A stretch of DNA of 11,037 nucleotides, from positions 1 to 11,037 of the forward strand of contig CAYUYM010000120.1 in NCBI GenBank assembly GCA_964449305.1. Direction: 5' to 3'. This document shows, one piece after another, positions 1 through 5,423 of the stretch. Source of the DNA: CAYUYM01 sp964449305 (GTDB taxonomy: Bacteria > Bacteroidota > Ignavibacteria > SZUA-365 > CAYQST01). Each line of letters opens with the position of its first letter. Positions within the stretch are counted from its first letter, which is position 1. Made by a program: the position numbers and the translations under genes. The notes under the pieces were generated by a model, which ran no database searches, had not been told where the DNA came from, and saw only the letters and a list, made by a program, of their open reading frames with translations.

Positions 1-605
1 AGCAGTTCCTCCTCGGTGATGGAGCGGCCGGGATGCGCCAGGATGGAGATGCCGCCGGCGTTGGCGATGATCTCGACAGCGTCCTCCGGGGAGATGCGGT
101 ATTTCGGGATGAAGGCGGGGCCGCTATCACCGATGTACTGCTCAAAGGCCTGCGAATAGGTGCGCGTGAATCCTTCATCCAGAAGCGCTGCCGCAATGTG
201 CGGGCGCCCCACGGCACCATGCCGCGCGTACCCGAGCACCGTGTCGAAATTCACCGGCAGGTCGAGCTTGTGCAGCTTCTCCACGATGCGCTCGGCACGG
301 CCGAGGCGTTCATCCTTGAAGAAGTCGATCGTACGGCGGAGGGATTGATTGTCGGGATCAAACAGATAGCCGAGAATGTGGACATCCTTGCTCCCAAGTG
401 TGGCGGAGAGTTCGACGCCAGGGATGATCTCGATCCCCAACTGGGCCGCCGTGTCGCGTGCCTCGAAGAACCCGTCGAGCGCATCGTGGTCGGTGATGCT
501 GATGGCGCTGATTCCCAGTTCGCCTGCACGTGTGAGCAGCTCATACGGCGAGAGCGCGCCGTCGGAATAATAGGTGTGCGTGTGTAGATCAGCTTTTCCG
601 ACCAT
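1..605 (-). CDS. PHP-domain metal-dependent phosphoesterase (TrpH/YciV-like), 3' end cut by window edge
   Basis: The reading frame starts at ATG 605-603 and is open to the left edge, giving 201 complete residues. Metal-binding PHP motifs are in the expected order: DLHTHTYYSDG at residues 6-16 (H8, H10, D15), SITDHDAL at 36-43 (D39, H40), PGVELSA at 62-68 (E65), DVHILGY at 74-80, GRPHIA at 133-138 and LAHPGR at 189-194. This pattern is typical of the YciV/TrpH family, whose characterised members are nucleoside 3',5'-bisphosphate phosphatases or 5'-3' exoribonucleases (RNase AM). Family proteins are usually about 280 residues, so roughly 80 C-terminal residues probably lie outside. No clear Shine-Dalgarno sequence precedes the ATG, unlike the neighbouring cytochrome genes. 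A terminator (715-760) separates it from the cytochrome block, so it is probably a separate housekeeping unit. Family assignment is firm; exact substrate is inferred. Confidence 0.9.
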   Translation of the reverse strand, partial: MVGKADLHTHTYYSDGALSPYELLTRAGELGISAISITDHDALDGFFEARDTAAQLGIEIIPGVELSATLGSKDVHILGYLFDPDNQSLRRTIDFFKDERLGRAERIVEKLHKLDLPVNFDTVLGYARHGAVGRPHIAAALLDEGFTRTYSQAFEQYIGDSGPAFIPKYRISPEDAVEIIANAGGISILAHPGRSITEEEL

Positions 606-684
606 GCGGGGGGCGATAATTGGATGGATGATCCCTCACGTGGGGATGCGGGGTCGGCAGGGACCATTGCCGCCATGAAGGATC

Positions 685-712
685 AATATACGAAAAGACA
701 CAAAGAGAACAA
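685..712 (-). promoter_or_regulatory. candidate promoter for the PHP gene
   Basis: On the minus strand TTGTTC (712-707) and TATATT (690-685) are separated by 16 bases, which fits a sigma-70-like -35/-10 pair. It lies about 80 bases upstream of the PHP start and just beyond the U-tract of the preceding terminator, where a promoter would be needed. The same site can be read as TTG-N19-TATATTGA, a poor match to the Bacteroidetes TAnnTTTG type. This rests on motif and position only. Confidence 0.4.
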
Positions 713-714
713 TG

Positions 715-760
715 AAAAACGTCCGGGCCCCCCCTCCTTGTCGGCAGGAGAGGCCCGTAC
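715..760 (-). terminator. intrinsic terminator at the end of the cytochrome block
   Basis: On the minus strand a GC-rich hairpin begins 17 bases after the stop of the 11-heme lipoprotein gene. An inner 8-bp stem (746-753 with 731-738, one G-T pair, 7-base loop 739-745) is followed, across a 3-base G bulge, by an outer stem (754-757 with 724-727). The hairpin is followed one to a few bases later by a run of five T (719-715). This is the standard form of a Rho-independent terminator and marks the 3' end of the cytochrome transcript. Confidence 0.85.
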
Positions 761-776
761 AAACGATGTGTGAGTG

Positions 777-1913
777 CTATTGCAACCAGTCGGCCTTGTC
801 GGAGCCGTAGAGACGGAGCTTGCCGTTGATGTGCAAGGCCTTCCCTGCCGCATCGAACTGCCGGTTCGCATCGACCACACCCGCATGGCAGCCGCTGCAA
901 GCATCCACAGCCGGGTGGGTCCCACCAGGGCGGGGATTGGTCAGGTTTCCGTGGCAGGTGCCACAGGCGGCCTGATTCTGCCCATCCCACACGGGTTTGA
1001 AGTTGTTTCCGTTCGGGATGTTGCCGTGGCAGTACACGTTTTCGCAGGTCTTCGTCGCCGTGTTGTATGCGGGATCGCCGACGAAGCCTCTGGGCTTGAG
1101 AAGCGCCAGGGGATCGGTGATCTTCACCGGGTTCGACGGATTGAAGTGCGCCGGGTCGATCACCTTCGTCGGCATGGTGTGGCACCCGCTGCACGTCACC
1201 TTCGTCGCCGTGAACTGCCCACCCTCCAAGTGCGTGATATGCCCCGGTGTCTGCGGGTAGATCTTCTGTGTTGCGCGATCGCCGTGGCAGGTGTAGCATG
1301 CCTCAGGACCGTTGTCGGCCGCATTGTGGCATCCACTGGTGTTGCAGGACGCCTTGCTCACACCACCGTTGTAATCCACACCATGGCAGGTCTGACACAC
1401 ATCGATGCGGTACTCGATCGTGGAGATCCACTTTGCATGGAAATCCGCTGAGGCGGGGTTGGCGATGCCCTTGGGATGGCTGCCCTCATGACAGCCCACC
1501 GAGAAGCAGCTCCTGGCGATCGTTCCACCACCAGCCTCGAGGCTGTGGCAGTCGAGGCATCCGGGGATGCCCACCGTGCCCGCCTTGAACTGCCTGCCGT
1601 GGAAATTCGGGCCGGATGGCATGCCCATCGTCGCGTCGTGCGTCCCGGCATGGCAGCCTGCGCCAAAGCACGACCGCTTGGCTGTGCCACCGTCGGGTGC
1701 GAGTGAATGGCACACCTGGCAGTCTTTCAGGGTCATCTGCTTGAGCGCCAGCACCTTGCCATGGAATCCGTCCTTGGTCGGTGTCATGAACTCGGCACCA
1801 TGGAAGCCCTCCGTGGCGGGTTCCACCGGCAGCTTGTCCTTCAGCTTGCTGGAACATCCCGCCATCACCAGCGTGATGCCCAGGATCAACAGGATTGGGA
1901 GAGTACGTTTCAT
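777..1913 (-). CDS. 11-heme outer-membrane/cell-surface lipoprotein cytochrome c
   Basis: A 378-residue protein, predicted to be the surface-facing cytochrome of a porin-cytochrome conduit. The start at 1913 is preferred because it gives a lipoprotein signal peptide (KRTLPILLILGITLVMAG then C20) and has AGGAG just upstream; the frame stays open further upstream but only as an antisense-free extension into the previous gene. There are eleven c-heme motifs: CXXCH at residues 65, 119, 173, 206, 241, 317 and 339, and the rarer CX4CH at 82, 136, 190 and 290. Residues 50-211 are three 54-residue diheme repeats. The C-terminal part (about 241-365, with ENVYCHG, PVW, CGTCHG, ACSGCH, VVDA and HINGK) resembles the Geobacter CxxxxCH...CXXCH domain. 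The gene follows the periplasmic 11-heme gene with one base between stop and start, and is the last gene before the terminator. Outer-membrane location is inferred from the lipobox and gene order; OmcB-like function is inferred. Confidence 0.9.
   Translation of the reverse strand: MKRTLPILLILGITLVMAGCSSKLKDKLPVEPATEGFHGAEFMTPTKDGFHGKVLALKQMTLKDCQVCHSLAPDGGTAKRSCFGAGCHAGTHDATMGMPSGPNFHGRQFKAGTVGIPGCLDCHSLEAGGGTIARSCFSVGCHEGSHPKGIANPASADFHAKWISTIEYRIDVCQTCHGVDYNGGVSKASCNTSGCHNAADNGPEACYTCHGDRATQKIYPQTPGHITHLEGGQFTATKVTCSGCHTMPTKVIDPAHFNPSNPVKITDPLALLKPRGFVGDPAYNTATKTCENVYCHGNIPNGNNFKPVWDGQNQAACGTCHGNLTNPRPGGTHPAVDACSGCHAGVVDANRQFDAAGKALHINGKLRLYGSDKADWLQ
1281..1766 (-). repeat. three in-frame 162-bp repeats coding diheme modules
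   Basis: Inside the 11-heme lipoprotein, residues 50-103, 104-157 and 158-211 are three units of exactly 54 residues. Each starts with FH (50, 104, 158), has CXXCH 15 residues later (65, 119, 173), then a GG-containing linker and a CX4CH (82, 136, 190). Motif spacing is identical in all three while the rest has diverged, which suggests old tandem duplication of a two-heme module. Confidence 0.85.
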
Positions 1914-1914
1914 G

Positions 1915-2982
1915 TCAGTCTCCTTTCTCTTTGACGATGCCGGTCGAATGACAGACCGCGCACACCGGATCTCCGCCCTCCACGTTGTGGCAGACGGCAC
2001 AGGATTCGAGATCCATCTTCGCCAGCTTGGCATGCCGGTTCTGTGCCGAGCCGCCACTGATGGATTTGAAGCCCGCAAGCAGGTGGGATTGTGGGATGGC
2101 ACGCACACCGTTGGCATCATACCCGGTTTCATGGCAGGGCGTGCAGAAGGTTTCATGATCGTGACACTGGGTGCAGCGCGATGACTGGGCACGCGCCTCA
2201 AAGCCATGCGTGTAGCGCCAGGTGAGGCTGTGCACCGCCTGCACCGTTGTCAGGCGGCCGTCGTCCTGCTTCTCGCTGCGCGGCCAGATGTCGGTGTAGA
2301 AGCGCGATTTTGTCTGATCCACGGGAACATCATTCGTCGGAGTGTGGCACTCATCGCAGAAGGATTCGGAATGACACACGGCACAATTCTCCTCCATGCC
2401 GCCGTTCTGCGCCTGCCTGCCGTGCATGCGGCGGAAGGACACTGAGCGGTGGTTGGCGGGCATCAGCCCCGCCAGCGACACGTGGCAGGCCTCGCAACGG
2501 TTCGTGGCGGAGATCATCGGGCCCTCGCCCGCTGTGTGACCACCCTCGGCGTTGTTGTGGCAGGTGGCGCAGGCCTCCATGGAGGGATGATGCGGTCCGG
2601 CCTCGGTCATCACGCCATGGCACTTCACACAGTCCATGCCCTTCATGCCGAGATGCCCCTTGTGGGAGAACAGCATCGCCATGCCCTTCGGGGCAATCGG
2701 CTGCCTTGTCAGATCAGCACCAGCCTCAAGCGACCAGTAGCTGCGGACATCCTCCGGAGAGTGGCAGTCCGTGCACACCTCCGGCTTGGGAAGCAGGTTG
2801 TCGGTGGCGACGGTGGATTCCGACGCCGGGTGGCACTTCGAGCATTCCACATCCTTGTGCGTGTCGTGCGAGAAGGCGACCTCGCCACGGCTTGCGGCCG
2901 CATCACGCATGGGGGCCCAGAGAATCAGGGCCAGGAGCAGGGTGAACACCGCGGCTGTGGAGATCAGGAATTTCGGTTTCAT
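1915..2982 (-). CDS. 11-heme periplasmic cytochrome c (cytochrome c3/c7-like motifs)
   Basis: A 355-residue secreted protein with eleven CXXCH motifs at residues 47, 70, 118, 138, 163, 200, 209, 270, 280, 328 and 341. The N-terminus (MKPKF then a hydrophobic stretch to about residue 22, with AAAS near 28-31) is a Sec signal peptide or anchor. FSHDTH (37-42) and FSHKGH (105-110) just before heme motifs recall class III (c3/c7) cytochromes, where those histidines are distal ligands. Closely spaced motif pairs occur at 200/209, 270/280 and 328/341. The start at 2982 is chosen because AGGAGGGG precedes it and it overlaps the porin stop by four bases (ATGA), showing translational coupling; the frame runs further upstream within the porin gene but without a signal peptide. 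Position between the porin and the lipoprotein cytochrome suggests the inner cytochrome of an outer-membrane conduit, as OmaB or MtrA. No sequence relation to MtrA is claimed. Confidence 0.9.
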   Translation of the reverse strand: MKPKFLISTAAVFTLLLALILWAPMRDAAASRGEVAFSHDTHKDVECSKCHPASESTVATDNLLPKPEVCTDCHSPEDVRSYWSLEAGADLTRQPIAPKGMAMLFSHKGHLGMKGMDCVKCHGVMTEAGPHHPSMEACATCHNNAEGGHTAGEGPMISATNRCEACHVSLAGLMPANHRSVSFRRMHGRQAQNGGMEENCAVCHSESFCDECHTPTNDVPVDQTKSRFYTDIWPRSEKQDDGRLTTVQAVHSLTWRYTHGFEARAQSSRCTQCHDHETFCTPCHETGYDANGVRAIPQSHLLAGFKSISGGSAQNRHAKLAKMDLESCAVCHNVEGGDPVCAVCHSTGIVKEKGD

Positions 2983-4283
2983 TGTTTCCCCTCCTTCCCA
3001 ACACCGAACACATTCGAGAACCAGTAGTTGGCCCGGAAGAAGACGCGTGTGTCGGAATCGTAGATTTTGTTGGTGAGATACTGGCCCTGCACATCGAAGG
3101 ACAGGATGCGCATCGGGCGGTACATGAGACCGCCGACAAGGGCCATGGTGGATGTCGTCTCGAAATTCTCGCCGAGGGCATAGCTGCTGTACACCGCGCC
3201 CACATGCGGGACGAGCCGTCCCTCGAACAGCGGATAGGTGAGATCCACGTTGAAGCCATCGAGGCCGCCATCGTAGCTCACATCCTTCGTGTACATGATG
3301 GATGCGTACTTGTTCGAAGCGCCGATGGAGACGCGGTACGCTGTCTCGCCGTCGTAGAGCACGGTGGAGAACCGGCCCTGGAGGGTGACGCGCGGGTGAA
3401 GCTTGTAGTCGACCCCCACAATGGCCTCCTGATTCGCCTCCGCCTCGAACATGGCGAAATAGGAGTTGTAGGAAATCGTCGGTTCGCGATGCGCAAGGTT
3501 CAACATGCAGCCGAGTTTCTCTGTGGCCTGGTAGTAGCCCGAGACCTCCACGCGTGCGAGGCGCTCGAAGTTGAGATCGTAGTCCACACGTCCGAACGTG
3601 AAGAGGTCCTTGTTGGTCCACGAGGCGTTGAGTGACGCGTACTGGTTGGCGCGTGTGCCGTAGTCGATGTGTGTGAGCACCTGGCTGCCGAGCAGGTTGT
3701 CGGGGCGCAGGGCGTTGTACGCCACCGATTCCCGGTGGCGGTTCATGTAGCTCAGCCCAAGGCGGAAGTGCTCAGTCGGAAGATACACGATCTGACCACC
3801 GGCCTGCCAGTTCCTGTCGAGGTTGTGGAGGAAGTCCGTGCGCTGCGACGGAGGCGTGAGCCCGCCGCCGTAGACCATGACCTCCACCGTTTTCGCGGGG
3901 GTGAGCTTGAGTTGGGCGCCATCGATGGAGCCCCAGCTCACGCCGGCGTACACCGGCATGCGGCCGATTCTGACATCCACCATGTTCGCGATGCCGCGGG
4001 CGCTCACATACATGTTGTACAGGCGTAGAGCCGGATCGGAATCCATCTTTTCACCGAAGTCTGTGGTGCCCTGCATCGAGGTGTGAAACGAGAACATGCC
4101 GCCGCCAACGTCGAGCTGGAGGGCGCCATATCCACGGAGGTGGGATGTCTTGCCACCGAGCGTGTCATCCTGCCGTTCCCAGCCATAGGCCGACGCGGAG
4201 AAGCGACCGGTCACCACCTGGGACCGGGCCACCGCGGGAAGGAGCAGGACCGCAAAGAAGAGAAGCATGCACAATCGTTTCAT
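2979..4283 (-). CDS. outer-membrane beta-barrel protein, probable porin of a porin-cytochrome complex
   Basis: A 434-residue protein with a Sec signal peptide (MKRLCMLLFFAVLLLPAVARS, cleavage near residue 21-23). The mature part is rich in short alternating aromatic/polar segments typical of transmembrane beta strands, for example near 26-36, 47-58, 62-70, 163-180 and the C-terminal VFFRANYWFS. It has no CXXCH. A segment at 105-125 (RIGRMPVYAGV...SIDGAQL) resembles conserved parts of small bacterial porins. I do not recognise a named family. AAGGA lies 8 bases before the chosen ATG; the 30-residue upstream extension lacks signal-peptide character. The stop overlaps the start of the downstream 11-heme gene (ATGA). 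Gene order porin, periplasmic cytochrome, lipoprotein cytochrome is that of ombB-omaB-omcB, so I infer that it forms the sheath that lets the cytochromes touch across the outer membrane. Barrel fold is fairly sure; the partner assignment is inference. Confidence 0.75.
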   Translation of the reverse strand: MKRLCMLLFFAVLLLPAVARSQVVTGRFSASAYGWERQDDTLGGKTSHLRGYGALQLDVGGGMFSFHTSMQGTTDFGEKMDSDPALRLYNMYVSARGIANMVDVRIGRMPVYAGVSWGSIDGAQLKLTPAKTVEVMVYGGGLTPPSQRTDFLHNLDRNWQAGGQIVYLPTEHFRLGLSYMNRHRESVAYNALRPDNLLGSQVLTHIDYGTRANQYASLNASWTNKDLFTFGRVDYDLNFERLARVEVSGYYQATEKLGCMLNLAHREPTISYNSYFAMFEAEANQEAIVGVDYKLHPRVTLQGRFSTVLYDGETAYRVSIGASNKYASIMYTKDVSYDGGLDGFNVDLTYPLFEGRLVPHVGAVYSSYALGENFETTSTMALVGGLMYRPMRILSFDVQGQYLTNKIYDSDTRVFFRANYWFSNVFGVGKEGKQ

Positions 4284-4328
4284 CGCATGTTCCTTATGGT
4301 AAGTGCTGTGGGGAGTACGTGAGTTGTT

Positions 4329-4376
4329 CCGGCGGGGCCGGTCGTGAAAGGTCGATGCGATGCTCCCGGGCATCGC
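4329..4376 (-). other. two adjacent hairpins in the gap before the porin gene
   Basis: In the 117-base gap between the cysteine-rich gene and the porin gene there are two inverted repeats. One has a 7-bp stem (4357-4363 with 4370-4376, 6-base loop); the other has a 5-bp GC-only stem (4329-4333 with 4337-4341, 3-base loop). Neither is followed by a T-run on either strand, so they are not classic intrinsic terminators. They could be an mRNA processing or stabilising element, or a weak attenuator, splitting the block into two expression levels. Confidence 0.4.
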
Positions 4377-4400
4377 CGGATACCATCGCTGTCGTGGGGG

Positions 4401-4760
4401 TCAGGAAGCGGGTGTGGTGGCCTGCGCAGCATGCACGTCCCGGATCGCTTCGATCACGAGCGGGAAATACACGTCGAGCTCACAGGTGCCATCGGACCGT
4501 GCCATGCAGCCCTCCGCATCATTGTCGCGACAGGAGGGGCACACCTCGCGGCGCAGGGCGTGCAGATAGTCGTCATACGACCGGGACTGCACGCTCATCA
4601 CTGCATGAACAATGCCGTCCATGTGCTTTTCGATCCTGCAAACATCAGGCTCGCAGGCGTCGGAATCAAGCGGCATCCGCCGGCACAGTGCGCACACGTG
4701 CCGGCGGATCGCCTCGATATACACGTCCTTGGTCAACACCGGAATCACCGGGGGCTGCAT
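4401..4760 (-). CDS. small cysteine-rich protein with two four-cysteine repeats, function unknown
   Basis: A 119-residue protein without signal peptide or membrane segment, so probably cytoplasmic. Eight cysteines fall in two similar halves: C23-X2-C26-X9-C36-X4-C41 and C74-X2-C77-X7-C85-X7-C93. Each half has the order V-C-x-x-C, acidic linker, C, then C followed by a helix-like segment containing E/D and V (IEKHMDGIVHAV, LDVYFPLVIEAI). Each Cys4 set could hold a 4Fe-4S cluster or a zinc ion. No CXXCH is present, so it is not a c-type cytochrome. Its ATG shares one base with the stop of the tetraheme cytochrome gene (TGATG), strong evidence of translational coupling and joint function. Possible roles are a redox sensor or electron carrier linked to the pathway, or an accessory factor. 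I do not recognise a named family; the role is open. Confidence 0.8.
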   Translation of the reverse strand: MQPPVIPVLTKDVYIEAIRRHVCALCRRMPLDSDACEPDVCRIEKHMDGIVHAVMSVQSRSYDDYLHALRREVCPSCRDNDAEGCMARSDGTCELDVYFPLVIEAIRDVHAAQATTPAS

Positions 4761-5314
4761 CACTTCGCAATCGGGTGGGCGACGGCCTTCCAAGCCTCGG
4801 CGAACTTGAAGCCCTTGAAGGTCGGGCTTTTCTCGTTGTGGCACTGGACGCACTGCTTCTCTGCGGAACCGTCGGCCACCTTCGGCAGATGCATGCCTGC
4901 GGCAACGGCCTTGTCCATGGATTCCTTCTTCATGTGGAGCATCTTGTAGCCAGATCCCGCTCCATGGCACGATTCGCAGCCGACGCCTTCCGTTGCAGGG
5001 AACTTCTCGTCAAACGCCGCGTCCTTGACATTCCTCCCCGTCTGATGGCAGCCGAGGCATTCCGGCGTCTCAATGGCCTTGACCTTGGATCCCCTCTTTG
5101 CCGCGATCTCATCGGCTGCGGGAGTCTTGAGCGCGTCAAGAGCCTTGAAATGCGCAGACGCCTCATACACCTTCCACTGGCCCTTCGCCGTGTGGCAGCC
5201 CTTGCATTTGTCCGAACCGATGTATTTGGCCGCATCCCCCGGACCGTGGAAGGTGAAGCCGCTGACCATCACACCGATGGCGAAGAGAGACATGAGAGTG
5301 AAGACTTTTTTCAT
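4760..5314 (-). CDS. tetraheme periplasmic cytochrome c (cytochrome c554-like)
   Basis: A 184-residue protein with an N-terminal signal peptide (MKKVFTLMSLFAIGVMVSGF) and four CXXCH motifs at residues 37, 86, 113 and 155. The segment YIGSDKCKGCH, followed by a W and later EASAHFKALDALKTP, and PECLGCHQTG match the pattern of the cytochrome c554/c-prime multiheme family (Pfam PF13435 type). Only four hemes and no membrane anchor suggest a soluble periplasmic shuttle. It lies between the membrane-bound 19-heme fusion upstream and the outer-membrane module downstream, which fits carrying electrons between them. GAGGT lies 7 bases before the ATG at 5314; the frame extends upstream to about 5554 only as overlap with the preceding gene and without a signal sequence. 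Its stop overlaps the start of the cysteine-rich gene. An enzymatic role (c554 relatives include oxidoreductases) cannot be excluded. Confidence 0.88.
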   Translation of the reverse strand: MKKVFTLMSLFAIGVMVSGFTFHGPGDAAKYIGSDKCKGCHTAKGQWKVYEASAHFKALDALKTPAADEIAAKRGSKVKAIETPECLGCHQTGRNVKDAAFDEKFPATEGVGCESCHGAGSGYKMLHMKKESMDKAVAAGMHLPKVADGSAEKQCVQCHNEKSPTFKGFKFAEAWKAVAHPIAK

Positions 5315-5423
5315 TGTACACCTCAATTGATGAATGAGTATGGTGAGTGTTGGTTGTTCGTTGTGTGTATTGCGCGTGTGCATTCGCCGGTTGTATGCCG
5401 GAACCGGGATCAGGGTTCCCCGG

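Noticed and set aside
715..760. The GC-rich stem considered as a regulatory RNA or riboswitch for the PHP gene
   Set aside because: A stem of this form with a T-run 17 bases after a stop codon is fully explained as an intrinsic terminator.
1914..2207. N-terminal extension of the 11-heme lipoprotein frame
   Set aside because: It overlaps the upstream cytochrome gene and would bury the lipoprotein signal peptide about 98 residues inside; the ATG at 1913 has its own AGGAG.
2983..3621. N-terminal extension of the periplasmic 11-heme frame into the porin gene
   Set aside because: It is Arg/His-rich, lacks a signal peptide and overlaps the porin; the ATG at 2982 with AGGAGGGG and an ATGA overlap is far better.
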